Source: Trachythela sp. YZ-2020
Lineage: Eukaryota; Cnidaria; Anthozoa; Malacalcyonacea; Clavulariidae
Reading direction: 5' to 3'
Assembly (NCBI GenBank): GCA_016169945.1
Contig: JADLSH010000190.1
Span: 124,001 to 188,000 of the forward strand
DNA length: 64,000 bases
Part shown: positions 13,101 to 25,294 of the stretch, piece by piece
How the letters are laid out: each line of letters starts with the position of its first letter
Position numbering within the stretch: the stretch's first letter is position 1
The notes under the pieces: model-generated
Told to the model about the DNA's origin: nothing
What the model saw: the letters and a program-made list of their open reading frames with translations, nothing else
Databases searched by the model: none
Program-made: the position numbers and the translations under genes

Positions 13101-16100
13101 ATTATATCAATTAAACTATATAGACGATTTTATGTACAATATTTACGTATATAATTTAACTACAAACAATAAATATTAACGCTACCTCCAGTTCTGCAAG
13201 GATCATGTTTTTGAATATAGTTTTCCAGAGTATCCCATCCTCCACCAACGCGGACCATCACATGATTTCGCATCACTCGTACAAATATGAGCACTCTGTT
13301 CTCTCCAATCTTATATTTTCCATCTGCAATCTTTTCAACAGGAAATGAATCTTCACACGTACATTGTTGGACCACTTCTTTTACCTTTAATGAAAAATAA
13401 AGCAACATGCAACTCATTTCCGACATTGTCTTAATATTTGATTTTTTCATTCTCATTTGATTTATTTTATTGCTCCATCTATCATTTATCAGTTGATTGG
13501 AAACTGGGCATCAGACATTTGTTAAACGATCAACTTTATTAACCGACAAAAGAAATAACGTTTTTCGCGGAAAGTAGCCGAGACAAACGTTTATTAAGAA
13601 CTGCTGTTTAAAAGATTACATACATAGCGGCTAATAAATTGAAATGGCAATATCTCAGTGATAATATACGGAATGTCTGCGTATCTCTATAACGTTAATT
13701 CAGTCCTGAATGGTATTGGCCGAAATGTGACTGATGCTTACTTTGGTATTTTACTGTGACGGCAGACGACTTCATTGAGTATATTAGGCTTTTAGCAAAT
13801 GAATAAAAAATGATGAACTAAACTTTTGTAAGATGTTCGCTCAGAAGATAGGAATTTAGCGCCATGTTAAGCAGATAAGACTAAAAAATCCCTCCGGACG
13901 GAGCACTAATTCCTAAATAGTAAAGCCAGGAAATCGCTTACTTCCTTGGCAATTGATCTGATTCTTGTTTGAAAGATTGAGGAATTTTCTCGTCATTATT
14001 TGCGTTTTGGGGTTAAAATACATAGGAATAAACTAACTGTATTTATACTGGATAGCTCTATCATTTCTAAACTGTTCTCCCTAGAGGTCCAGTAAGGGTT
14101 GTCTCTTATTGTTCCAGTGTTACTACAGGAGGAAACTGGAGTACCCAGGGGAAAGTGGAAACCTGTGCTTGTAACTTGTAAGGTCAAACTGGAAACACTC
14201 TTCTCAAATGTTACTGAGGTGAAATTATAATCACACAACTGCATATTGCAGGAAACGAATCTCCGTCACAGAGGTGAAAGACATGACAGTACAGTATCAA
14301 TATCATAATTTTATGACGATCAACCGAATCAGGCGAATATCATGATGTCATGAGGTCAAAACCGTCAAATTGATCTCCCGGTGTTTTCAGCATAATATTA
14401 GCTAAAACTTTTTCCTAACAAACTCTTGCTCAAAAACATGGCCGTACAGCCAGCTTATAGTTGCAACAAAATCTATTAGGTATAAATTTAGATTTCGATC
14501 AGACGCCACATACAAATCATTTGTTTTGAAGCCAGACATGTTAATGAGCGCGGCCACCTGCTGAAATTATTATCCCAAACCTAGCACTAACTAATCAAAA
14601 ACTGTAGTCTTTCTTGTCTTATCTCTGTTGGGGATTCTTAACTCATAAACTAAATGCATTCAATGAATGCCAGTGAACAAAGCCTAGCTTCAAAACATAC
14701 AATAGGATAAAAAAAACTTAATAATATGCCCATATACTGAAATGTAACTTGCGTATAACTTATTCAAGACCTCTTTCGTGTAAAGGCCAGAAATATGACA
14801 TCCAATAACTTATTCATAAACCAACTCGGAAAAAACCACAGTGAAAATATACCTCTAATTTGAAGAAATGGATTAGAGCGTTTTTCTCAATTCAGATCGA
14901 CAATGTACTGCAATTATTTGAATAGGAATAACTACAGGAACACGGAAAAGCAGTAGACAATAGAGCAGAGACAATATAGCTCATTTTAAACAGCTGTTGG
15001 CAATCTATAGCAATATTTTTGAATGTTTTAACACATAAATCGAACAATTCCAATAACGCAACTCAAATTTCCAATCAATGTTACAAAAGTTCAAACGAAT
15101 CCTAGGACCTTAGCAAATATTCCCGATGAAATTTTATACATTTTGAAGATTTGAGAGTTTATAAATGACAGATAGTTTCTTGTCCCATTACATTGGGAAA
15201 TTTTTCTATTTAATCGGGTCGATCGCTCACTATTACATTCATTAACTCTACTCAATATACGGTAGGTATTCAATCTTCTGAGCAAATTTTTACTTCTGCT
15301 TTATATTTTGGTGTAATATTAAATGCCTACGAAAAGAAAGTAATAGCATGAATACAATGCGTTCGATATTTTCGATTTTTTCCGGATGGGAAACTCACAA
15401 TCATATCCGAATATCATTTTAAAATAAAACGAACGTTCTTGGAGTAATGATTTGTTACAATTTTTTCTTCTAATTAATATTTTGATGTTCTAAAAGATAG
15501 CACACGACATAGTTTAGAAAACATCGCACTCGTAATGCTCAATATTTTGAAAATTTTTGACAGTAATAATATTAAACATGGCATTCAAAAATCCTGTATA
15601 CACAGGCTCGAGTGTTAAGTTGATGATATAAAATTTCAGTGTACACAACTGAGTTTAATGAAGTATATTCACGAACTTGGTTGAAGGACCTTTACTACAT
15701 GAGAAATATAGAAAGTACTTTCGACATTTCTAGCCACTAACAAAGGGTATTCAGTTATATCCTTCAACCAAGTGAGAAAAATCATTCGCTTCCCATACTG
15801 GGATCTTACTGGAATTTAACGAAGTATAACTTACCAAGGTGTCCAGATTTTTTGGGATGAAATTCTTGACCTTTTGTTTGGTATGCTTCTTCTTGGGTTT
15901 CACAACAACAGGCTTCGTATTATCATTGTTATGTAGTTCAACTTCAGACATTGCGATAGTTTCTTGTCCTGCTTGTTCTAGGGCAATAGCTTGTTGCTCT
16001 AAGGCAATTTCTTCATCTATCTGCTCTTCCATTATAACCAAATCTGGTGGTTCTATATCAAACTTAGAAGCTCTCCTTGCTACATCAAGTAAAGTCAAGA

Positions 16101-16509
16101 TGACAGGCTTTTGAAATTTATGTAATACTAAATCCTCAGACTCAAATATAATCACATCCGTGATTCCTAACTCCCGACACCAACGGATGAAATTCGCCAC
16201 ATTATCTCGACTCACAAACGAGCCACGAGTCGCTCCTCGTTCTTTATATGTCGGTATAAAACCTGGCAAGTTTAGAGAAGAGTTCGGGTTCTCGGTTAAG
16301 TATTTCTCCGCCGCTTTTTGAATCATATTTGCGAGGCGGCATAAGTGAGTCCCGTTATCTAGAGCACTCATAAACGTATCAGCACTAACCGAAATGTTCA
16401 TAAGTCCAGCAATCCATTCTGATAAATCTTCTTTCATTGCAAAAAGATATGTAGCAAGCTTTTCTTTTCTGTCTTTCGCGTGGACTTCGTCTCGCCATAT
16501 TTCGCTCAT
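10161..16509 (-). CDS. GAS2L: GAS2-like actin-microtubule linker, 5 exons, 785 aa
   Basis: Cross-links actin filaments to microtubules. Exons in transcript order: 16509-15835, 13384-13186, 12813-12620, 11965-11305, 10789-10161; the phases close exactly. Exon 1 encodes a calponin-homology domain (about residues 20-165, with [12 protein letters not shown] and [10 protein letters not shown]). Exon 2 encodes the GAR (GAS2-related) microtubule-binding domain (about 226-285, with [12 protein letters not shown] and [11 protein letters not shown]). Exons 3-5 encode a long basic Ser/Arg-rich tail, as in GAS2L1-3. The last exon has a degenerate repeat of about 13 residues with core GSLGTSNG, then a Cys/His cluster [11 protein letters not shown]. 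The start ATG is the first in frame before the CH domain. Which vertebrate paralogue it matches is unclear. The 2.45-kb intron 1 carries a SINE. Confidence 0.93.
11189..11236. repeat. Hairpin in GAS2-like intron 4
   Basis: TTCTCTACTAGCAGGATAT and its exact complement flank a loop of about 6 bp. Probably the core of a small foldback MITE. Confidence 0.8.
12228..12423. mobile_element. Inverted-repeat MITE in GAS2-like intron 3
   Basis: Arms containing TTTTCCTGATAGTTCGTCTA and its complement, with further matching TTTATACTCATAGACGGA / TCCGTCTGTGAGTATAAA, make a near-palindrome of about 195 bp. Related GTTCGTCT motifs continue to about 12540 and recur near 37395-37480 in an RNF25 intron. No target duplication was resolved. 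Confidence 0.65.
12899..13087 (+). mobile_element. MITE family A copy in GAS2-like intron 2
   Basis: Shows all family landmarks: GTGTTTCACTAAAGCATTATC at the left, ATTATATGTAGTAGTCTTG in the middle, AATTGAGAGATGTAG, and the right inverted end GTTGACCACCATCTGCTGCC. Confidence 0.85.
14038..14275 (-). mobile_element. SINE copy in GAS2-like intron 1
   Basis: Reverse copy of the SINE: tail with GTTCTCCCTAGAGGTCCAGT and GTTACTACAGGAGGAAAC, body with AATTATAATCACACAACTGC, head remnant near 14250-14275. Confidence 0.8.
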
Positions 16510-18447
16510 TTCGCCAGCCAGACACCTGAATTAATGGTGTATTTATACGCAGTCTTGTCGAACTATAAATCAGTAATTATTCATGGAGGTCACGTCTGTA
16601 TATTGTCTTATTGGCTATTCGGTATGGCTTCATAACTTGACGGTAGACATAGAATGATTAAAAGTCTTCGGTCTCGTTCTTTCAAAGGACAAAAGTCACA
16701 AATTAAAGATTTAGCCGATTTAGGATAGGCTTTCAACAGCTAGTGTCAAATAACCGCCACCCAGGGACACAAAAGACATATGACACTTAGCTTGGTTGGC
16801 AAAAGTACGATAAAAATTTGGTTAATTTATACACTGTACGTGCCGTGACACTACTAAATGCCTTTGTCTAAACTTGGCCAAAACTTCCGTTTTGTTGTCA
16901 GGCGAATCGAAACAAAGAGAAGAAAGTCAACTCATATCATGTGCACCCACTTTCATCAATATTCAATATAATTCACCCGCGGGGGAATATACTAATAGTA
17001 TTCGTTAAATAAATAGTACCGTGTTATAATTGTTAAATGGCTGTTAAATGTTTGAAAATTATATGTTGTTGTTTTGTGATGTTTTGTGTTGTTTTTTGAA
17101 AGATTTCATGTCATGAAGGGTTGTTAAAAAGTTTGTAGATCTTTGTAAGTAAAAAGACAAGATGTTCGACATGTTGTTTGTCTATTATACAGCATGATTT
17201 AAATGATAATTATATTCAAATATCTAGTGTACTTGGTCTTTGTCCACTAACAACGCGTGTCTCTTTTGTCAACTATCACTTTGTTTAAGTATGGTAATGA
17301 CGTTTGTACAAGCTGGTTTTATTCAAAGAAAGCAAATTAGTAAACCCTGTTCCTAGGGTGAGGCGGTGAGCGCTTAATACGGCGAACTGAAAAGTCCAGA
17401 ACTTGAAACTGAAATAAATTACGTTTATTTTTGAAAACGTGCGTGGTCGTTCTACTTAAATTTTCTCAAAGAACAAAGAAAAGTTTTTCATTAAAAATTC
17501 TTCGCGAAATTTCTTGATTGGTGTTACTCTAAATATAGATCACGAACACTCTGGTACTCTGCGGGTTTCCTCCTGCAGTCCTTCAGTACTGGACTCTAGG
17601 GAGAACAGTTTAGAACTGATAGAAGTATTTTTACCGGATAGCTGTAGTAGTTCTAAACTGTCATCTCTAGAGGTTCCATAAGGGCCATCTGGTATTGGTT
17701 TAGTATTAAAGCATCGCTATAGGAGAAAACCGGAGTACGTAGCAGGAGAGAACCTAAGGTGTTAGGTTGAATCAGACTGATTCTGACTTCTTTAGATTGA
17801 AAAGAATAGAAGTTTCTCTGTAGCAAGTCATTCTGTGTTCACTGAACAAAATGTGATGAAACTGAAATTTGCTTTTTCAATTTCATTGTCGTGTCTTAAG
17901 TTTATGTTCCTATTTCTGTTATTTCATTAACTTTAGTAACGCCTTCTTTCAATTTTCATTTTCATTTGTAATCCTTATAATTTGCTTTCTTTTTATCTTT
18001 GAAAGACTCAACTTATTAATGTTATGATCAGTGAAGAACAAATTTAGGTTAAGCCGAGATCTCAGAAAACGTATTTCTTTGAAAAGCAGTTATATTAACA
18101 GCATCGAGTTGCGTCGCGTGTAACGAGCATTTATCAGAACAAATAGCAGTGACAAAAACTTAAAGTAAGTAATAGCTTAAATACTTATTTAAACTAGCTG
18201 ACTCCGTTAATGGTTATAAGCGTTACGGGGTGGTCAAATTCAGAAATGTTGGCACTTATATAGGAGCAAGAAAACAGAAGTACATCTCTCAATTCTATCT
18301 ATTTTCCATCAAATACAAGACTAGGAAAATAATTAACATTATTTCTAACTCTGATAACTGCAGGTTGACCGTCATCTTCTGCGTGATAGTGTTTAGTGAC
18401 AGCCACCTATTCAGTTATATTATCTTAAAGTTCTTCCTAGAGACACA
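16510..18447. other. Spacer between divergent GAS2-like and caspase genes
   Basis: Should hold both promoters and 5' untranslated regions. Decayed SINE tails lie at about 17560-17700 and a MITE family A copy at 18222-18408. Low-complexity GTT-rich DNA is at 17030-17110. An upstream non-coding or short coding exon of the caspase could lie here; none was identified. Confidence 0.5.
18222..18408 (-). mobile_element. MITE family A copy upstream of the caspase
   Basis: Reverse family A copy: GCGTTACGGGGTGGTCAAAT at the left, ATAACTGCAGGTTGACCGTC and GATAGTGTTTAGTGA at the right. It ends about 40 bp before the caspase start codon, so it may contribute to the promoter or 5' leader. Confidence 0.75.
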
Positions 18448-20738
18448 ATGATGACAATTTTCAAATGGTTGAGAAGTGTATGGTTATGGTTACGGAATAA
18501 AGTGGTGTATTTTTTACCAAGATTAAGCAGGTCTAAATACAACCATGGTAGCGACTACAGTAGCAGTGATGAAGAGCCAATATGTAGAGTGCCTTGTGAC
18601 TCTGGCACAGGAATCTATGACGAAGTTGATCATGTTCCTAGTAATGGACCGAGAATACCACGTTCAAATCCTATAGACACAATGCATCGTGGTCAGTATA
18701 GCTCTATTTTCTAAGAATCGATGTGTTTCAGTGAGCGTTACGGGACAACAGATGGTGGTCAACTTCAGAAATGTTGACACTTAGAAGCAAGGATATCAAA
18801 CTGCATCTTCAAATTCAAGACTACTACATATAATGAAAAGATTGACATTATTTTCTCACTCAGATAACTGCAGGTTGACCACCATCTGTTGCACGATAGT
18901 GATACCTCCATATTCTAATTATTTGATGTAAAACAATATTTTTTGCTCTTCGTAGCTTCAAAAAACAATATCAGAGACAGAGACGAAATATTTCAAATGA
19001 AGGTCAGTAAAACAGCAACTTACGCTTCCTTGAATAACGTAATACCTCCAGTGAGCTCCATATATATATCTGGAGTAAGAACTTCTAATGTTCGGCCAAT
19101 AGGTCAAGTGAAGCCAAAGATGGCGGCAATTGACGTCCAAACTCATGAAGGTCATAAACAGTTTTCATACCATTTTTCTAGCTAATTCCAGTTTATACTA
19201 ACAGATCGCAACGCTAATCAAGTTATTAGTTCATAAAATCATGATGTTATTGTTTACATCGGAGTAAAAACACGAAATTTCGGCACACTCCTTGCCGGCT
19301 TGTGCAAACCGCGCGGTCGAAAACAATAGAAAGGGATTGGCACTGGACGTCAATTTCCGCCATCTTTGGCTTCACTTTTTGGACATAAGTTCTCACTCCA
19401 GATATATATATATAGAGCTCACTGAATACCTCTCTTCTCACATGTGACTGAGGTGAAATTATAATCAGACAACTGCATATTGCAGGAATCGAACCTCGGT
19501 CACAGAAAGGCACACTCTAACTTTTATAATCCAATCTCAGAACTTAAAAACTAAGCCTGCACGCAGAGCTATATTTTTTGAAAGGTGCCTCAAAGGTTCT
19601 GCGAACATGCTAACAAAATCGGCTTTCTTTACCTCATTTCTCTAGAATCCTTATTGTGTTCTCATTATCAATATATTTTTTGAGAATAAGATAAGCCCAC
19701 GCAATGGGGCCCAAGCTGATCGGGAGAATATTGAAAGGTTACTCAAACATGCAGGCTTTGAGAGTGTTCATGTTTATTGCGATCAAAGACGTAAGGATAC
19801 CCTGGAAATAATGGACCATATTTCAAATTCGCCAGAAATAGGTAAGTGCAACGTATATTATTCAGTAGTTGCAAACACTGACCCAGATAGGTCTTTGAAT
19901 AATTGCTAAAATAAGTCAAAAGTATGAGTGGCTGAATGGCATGGAGAACAGTGGCTGAATGGCATGGAAATCACTGAGTAAGTGAGTAAATGGGGGTGTG
20001 CTAATCATCCTTATTTGCAGCTGAGAGCTGAGCTGAATTACGAAAGACACAGCTCGACTTGACATGGCTGGATGATACTATTGATATGCTGAGAGTGTCA
20101 TGCAAAGAGCCATTGAAGTAGCACACACCCTTTCATTTCACCCTTTCTATTTTCAATTTCAAATTATTTTCACTCTAGCCAATCATGACGGCCTGGTCGT
20201 ATTTCTGTCCAGTCATGGAAGACCAAAAGGAATTCTAACAACGGACAAAAAGATTGTCGAAGTCGACGAACTGACATCGCGTGTAAATGGAAAACAATGC
20301 GTGGCTTTGCGTGGAAAACCGAAGCTATTCTTTATTTCAGCCTGTCGGGGGAAAAAATCAGACCCCGGGGTCGCGGGACCTATAACCCATGATGCGGGCG
20401 GGGATGAGAAACTCGTACCCAGACTCCCTACTGAGGCGGATTTTTTGGTATGTTATTCCACTACCCCGGATCATATCTCCCATCGGAGGTTTACCCTAGG
20501 GGTACATAATTCCCGCAAAATGGGAACATGGTTGATTAGCTCACTTACTCAGGTGTTTGAAGAGAGAATGGAATACGAAGATGTTATGGAAATGTTAGCA
20601 CGTGTTAATGCATCCGTTGCCGACATGTCAAGTCATGGTGATCACGTGGACGGCATGAAGCAAATGCCTGTGCAGATGCACATGTTAAGACATCGAGTCT
20701 TCTTTGGCAAGGCACGTCATCTAGAACTGATCTCATGA
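18448..20738 (+). CDS. Caspase, 4 exons, 348 aa
   Basis: Cysteine protease of the C14 family that cleaves after aspartate in cell death or inflammation. Exons: 18448-18691, 18956-19002, 19646-19841, 20179-20738; the phases close. The p20 part has the CVLIIN strand, the PRNGAQAD loop, His175 in SSHG and Cys218 in SACRG, so the usual QACxG pentapeptide has Ser for Gln. The linker (about 221-250) contains candidate Asp cleavage sites. The p10 part has ADFLVCYSTTPDHISHRR, where relatives have SWR. The first ~80 residues contain neither CARD nor death-effector domain; instead residues 3-25 are rich in Trp, Leu and Val with Arg/Lys, suggesting a membrane-associated helix. The ATG is preceded by a possible acceptor (CTTCCTAG), so a further upstream exon cannot be excluded. 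Intron 2 carries a hAT-like MITE and a SINE head. Confidence 0.92.
18724..18905 (-). mobile_element. MITE family A copy in caspase intron 1
   Basis: Starts GTTTCAGTGAGCGTTACGG with ACAGATGGTGGTCAACTTC and ends GGTTGACCACCATCTGTTGC. It makes up most of intron 1 (18692-18955). Confidence 0.85.
19049..19424. mobile_element. hAT-type MITE with perfect 8-bp target duplication
   Basis: Terminal inverted repeats begin CAGTGAGCTC and continue as an inverted match for about 90 bp on each side, sharing TATATATATCTGGAGT and AAAGATGGCGG or their complements. The flanks are identical: AATACCTC at 19041-19048 and at 19425-19432. An 8-bp duplication with CAGTG ends is typical of hAT elements. No transposase is present. 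Confidence 0.9.
19433..19515 (-). mobile_element. SINE head fragment in caspase intron 2
   Basis: ATTATAATCAGACAACTGCA followed by GCAGGAATCGAACCTCGGTC matches the SINE body and its tRNA-like B-box region in reverse. It directly abuts the hAT-type MITE, which probably inserted into this SINE's neighbourhood. Confidence 0.75.
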
Positions 20739-21649
20739 ATATTCACGAACTGGAGCATGATGATATTAAATATTACTAACATTTGGATATGGACGTAATT
20801 AGTAATTGAAACATATAATAGAAATACGCATTCACTCTATATTAATTTCTTTGTAGGTTTATACATGGCGAGAAATATAGTTGTTTTGTTTCGTGGAAAA
20901 CACCACTTCAATTTATTTGTTGAGGATGTTGTATTGTCGTCAGTGCAAAAAACCTTCAGCGCTAATTGTGTAATTTTGACAAAAATTGAAAAGAATGCTA
21001 TTAAACTGCTGAGTTTTAAGAATAGACGAGATTTAATAAATGTTCGCAGTAATATATTGATACAATAACGTTTGAAATATTATCTTTATTGTGTAAAAGT
21101 CCGACAGTAACCATTTAGTTACAACCATATACGGCAAGTATTTTTACCAGATATTTCCCAAGACAATTCGAACGAAAGAAACAATATGGTTTTGCGTGAA
21201 ATATGCTAATAACATTATTCTATACCGTAGAATTCTGAAAGTGGAGGCTCTGAAACTGAATGTAACGAAACTGAAAGTATAGTCTTTCCCCGGAGATAGG
21301 TTTTTTGCAACAATGCTAAAAATATCAAAACAATAAGTGACTGGATGGCATGGAGAACAGTAGGATATTCAAAAGAATGAAAAGACAATGGAACATTCCG
21401 ATCAATGGATCGTGACTGGATGACAATATTATTATGCCAAGTCAAAGGGCCAATAACGGTGCCAGTATTAGGTAACGGTCCTTAATCGGGAGATGTTACT
21501 TTCTGATTCTACGGTAATTTACCCTAAGAACATCCATATCTATGACTAAGAATCTTAGTTTCAAATGTTTCAATAGCAGTTTAGTTTAATATAATAAATG
21601 TCATCTTGAGCAAAATGGTCTTACATAATTATTCTGTACTAAAACGTCT
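20739..21649. other. Spacer between convergent caspase and PDX1
   Basis: 3' untranslated sequence of both genes. A 67-codon open frame at 20865-21068 has no recognisable domain and is probably chance. A dispersed repeat (ACTGGATGGCATGGAGAACA) lies at about 21330-21430. Confidence 0.5.
21330..21430. repeat. Dispersed repeat D
   Basis: Contains ACTGGATGGCATGGAGAACA and GGAACATTCCGATCA. The same sequence recurs at 48410-48495 and, in reverse and in tandem, at 29568-29757; a partial version is at 19930-19970. Nature unknown. Confidence 0.6.
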
Positions 21650-24600
21650 TTACTTATAACTAAAAATTCTAGTTTCGTCCGTGACAGGCTGTCCTGACAT
21701 AGCTTCCCCAAGATCTTCACTTAGCTCGGCTATTTTTGCTGGTTTATCATAATATGTGACGGCTTGTGCCATAGCGTGCGCTCGCTTCGTAGGATTACCA
21801 CTTTTGAAGATGCCTGACCCTACGAAGACACCATCCACACCTAGCTGCATGAGTAGCGACACATCAGATGGCGTTGCTAAGAAGGAATGAGAATGGATGT
21901 AAGATTTTGTGGATATTTTGATATACCTGGAGGTATTATATAATATGGATCTCTTTATGTTCTTTACCTTGGTGTCGCCATATTTCTCTCAAATCGGTCA
22001 CTTCAGAAATAGACCAAGTACTTCGCCATATTTTTATATTTCGTTTCACATATCACGCCATATGGGATAAGGAACACTTGGGAACAAGATACCATCCTGT
22101 GTGGCTGGCGGTCTTTACTGTTCATGGGGATTTGAGGTGCGTGCAGCCAGGGTGCAGCCAAAAATGTGGGAGTTGAGGCTACAACATAGCGGCACAAAAC
22201 GTTATTGCTCTGTGGGGACGCGATGTGACGTTATCTCGAAAAAACTTGGTTTAATTCCTTTACGATGTTAGGCCCCGTTAAACCGAGACCCAAACGAAGT
22301 CTGAACGAGATGGTTTCGTTTTGGTCATAGTGTTTTCTCTAGTTGCAGTTTACATGACACTTTTTGCTCAGACTTGTCCGAAGTCATCTTGCTGGTTTGA
22401 CCAAACCAACTATCTCCAGGCACAAGAGTTTATGACACGCAACATAATGTTCAGAACTTACCTAGACCTCCCGCAGCGAAGTTGACGACAGGCAATCTTC
22501 CTAATTCAGCAGTCTTCTTCAGCAATTGATGTGATACTTGCAATTCCTTAGCATAAGTATAAAGCTCAGAGCTGTCCATTGATTGTGCTCGTTTGATTTC
22601 ACTGTTAATTTGCCTGGCATGCCGGACTGCTTCAGCCACATCACCTAAATGGAAAAACATATCTAGTTAGTGTCTTTGCTGCCCAAAGTTTGCTGCCCAA
22701 AACTGTCCATTTAATGGAGGTGTCTGCTGTTCGACAAATTTCGAAATGAAATATTTCCTTACCTGTGCCTGCTTCACCTTTTGTTCTTATCATGGCAGCT
22801 CCTTCATCTATCCTTCTCAAAGCTTCCCCCAAGTTTCGAGCTCCACACACAAAGGGAATTTTAAATGGATGTTTGTTGATGTGGTGCGTGTAGTCAGCTG
22901 GAGTTAGAACTGAAACAATGTAATAACATAATTTGTGAAGCTTAACAAGAAGCACAACAAAGTTAAGCCAACCTAAGTTATACCCTTCCCATGACCTAGC
23001 ACAGTAGCAGGGCTGAGGCTTAACTTAGCAGTAAGGACCGTAAGAGCACTGACTAGTCTGACTGTATCACATTTATACTATGATTTACCTTCACTCTCGT
23101 CAATCATGTCTACCCCAATTTCCTGCAAGATTTGAGCCTCAGCAAAATGTCCAATACGAGCCTTGGCCATGACTGGGATTGTGACTGCAGCCATGATTTC
23201 TTTGATCATCTACAACCAGGAAACAAGATTATCAGGACCTATGTAACAGATCGTCCATCTTATTACAAACACAAGATGCATCACAGAGACAAACTAGCTA
23301 GAATATGGCAAATATATCTAATGAGACAGTTAGTTGAGAATCCATCTTGGTTTGGTTGGAAAAATGACAAAATATGTACTAGGTGTTTAATGAATTAAAT
23401 CAATATCAATAAATTGGTACCTTAGGATCTGACATTCTTGCTACGCCGCCTTGCTTCCTAATATCAGCAGGTACTCGTTCTAAAGCCATTACTGCACATG
23501 CCTAAATGAAAATAAAATATTTATTGTTAGTGTTTGCTGTTTACTAAACTGAAGTCTTTAACTTGACCATCTACCTACCCCAGCAGCTTCAGCAATTTTT
23601 GCCTGTTCTGCATTCACAACATCCATAACGATGCCACCTTTTGCCATCTGAGCCAAACCTGACTTCACTTTGAATGTTCCTAGACAGGAAATTGCACATA
23701 AGTAACATAGTGGTTAATACAGGTGCATTTCACCTCTTGCAATATGCTGTTGTCTGATTACTATTTTATCTTATTTGCAAATTGACAAAGCTTTTTGTTT
23801 TTTGACTAACAAACACACTCTCCTTTTCTCTTCTCTCTTTGGTTTTGGTCCTGTAGTAACACAACACAACAAGGGATGACTCTTACTGGATCTTTAGGAA
23901 GAACAGTTTAGAACTGATAGAGCTATCTCGCATTAAAGTTAGTTTGAGAGCTAACTGCTTACCTGTCTGATGAAGCACGTCAGTTTTAACATGTTGTTCT
24001 TTCTTAATGTTATTCTTTGATAAATTTGTGACCTTGTCAACACCATTATCTTGAAATAATGTAATATTGTTTTGTGTTAGAAAGAGTGAAATAGTACAGT
24101 TGGTGCACGAGGGCACATTGCAGCTTAATGGTTAATAGCAACAGTCAGAAAATCAGAAGCTGGGGCAGGCAACAAAATGCATAACTATACACATCTGTGG
24201 CGTAGGGGGGAGGGCGGGAGGGGCCCAAAAAAAAAATAATTTTCATGAAAATGAAAATGACAGAAACAGCTCTGAACAAGCTAAAAAACTAAAGAAGATA
24301 AGACTCTGAAACGGCCGTTTCTGGCGATCTGGGGGCTTCAAATTAAAAAAAAAAATCGCTCGGCACCAACCATGGTGGTGCCACCCCCACTTATTTACCC
24401 CCAATGTCGTCACCTACCTGATACACACATGACATACATATCAGATTGTCAGTATTTTGCCTGTAACGTATCAATTGAGATATATAATTATGTATAACCA
24501 TTGATTTCAAATGACATAAGGCCAGTCGATCTTAAAACTTAGCAGAAAAAATTATAAAAATATCTGAACAGAAATCTTAGGACCAAAACCATATGGCCAA

Positions 24601-24793
24601 TCTATATTGCATTAGGCTTTGGTAATATAGAAAATTCCATGAAATGGTCAGTAGATTCTAAATCGGCGTTTATTTGCTACAATATTTTACGATAAAAAAC
24701 CAAGTGTTGTGAATAACTCATATATTTGTGCAAAGCAATTTCTATGTTTTATAAATCTAGTCAGTATTTCATTATATACTTACGATTTTGCAT
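21650..24793 (-). CDS. PDX1: PDX1 (PLP synthase subunit, SNZ/PdxS), 8 exons, 318 aa
   Basis: Builds pyridoxal 5'-phosphate (active vitamin B6) from a pentose phosphate, a triose phosphate and ammonia supplied by PDX2. Exons in transcript order: 24793-24784, 24049-23963, 23679-23579, 23501-23421, 23209-23089, 22909-22763, 22644-22462, 21876-21650; the phases close. A (beta/alpha)8 barrel is evident from [42 protein letters not shown] (catalytic Lys109), RTKGEAGTG (catalytic Lys177) and [11 protein letters not shown]. The spacing of the two lysines (68) equals that of bacterial PdxS. The first coding exon has only 10 nt (ATG CAA AAT C); it is inferred from a strong donor GTAAGTAT and matching phase, so the first 32 residues are the least certain part. 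Many introns and animal neighbours argue against bacterial contamination. It is head-to-head with PDX2. Confidence 0.95.
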
Positions 24794-25294
24794 GTTTGCT
24801 GCAGCTCTTTCAGGCACAAAACCTTTTAGATTTTCCCCTGGACAATTCAGTTCAAAAGACTATTTAAAAAGACAGATTATTTTTCATTACAAAGGTTTAT
24901 ATATATTAACTTTATTACGTCAGACAAAAGTGTATTACATTGAGTATCATATACGTAAAGCCTGTACGCAGGTAATACGTAGAGGAAATTCGAAGATTTA
25001 CTGCGCACTAAATTTCGTCAGAAACGGCATAAATTACGTCGTTTTACGAGGATTTTGTATGAGTGAATTGAAGTCATAAGCATTGCGTTGTAATGTATAA
25101 ATAGTTGCTTTGCATCAAAGCACTTAAATCTTGCATCATTATATGATCTCAAAGGGGATCAAAAGACGTCACACCTTTGAGAAAGTGGAAGCACCAATCT
25201 ATTTATAAATGTTGCAAATTTAAGATTTTTCATAATTTTTGAGACTGCTGTATAAAATATCAGGATTTTTAGCTATTCTTTGCTCTAGCAAAAA
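24794..25294. promoter_or_regulatory. Bidirectional spacer between PDX1 and PDX2
   Basis: 501 bp separates the two start codons, so both promoters must fit here unless they overlap the genes. Candidate motifs are TATAAATA at 25096-25103 for PDX2, TATATAAA near 24897-24906 on the minus strand for PDX1, and a CRE-like GACGTCAC at 25165-25172. All are by eye. A 117-codon frame at 24726-25079 crosses the PDX1 first exon antisense and is not believed to be a gene. Confidence 0.55.

Noticed and set aside
18943..19185. 80-codon frame continuing from caspase exon 2
   Set aside because: Read-through of the exon 2 donor into the hAT-type MITE; the spliced model restores the caspase fold.
24726..25079. 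117-codon frame between PDX1 and PDX2
   Set aside because: Overlaps the PDX1 first exon antisense and the shared promoter spacer; composition and sequence show no domain.
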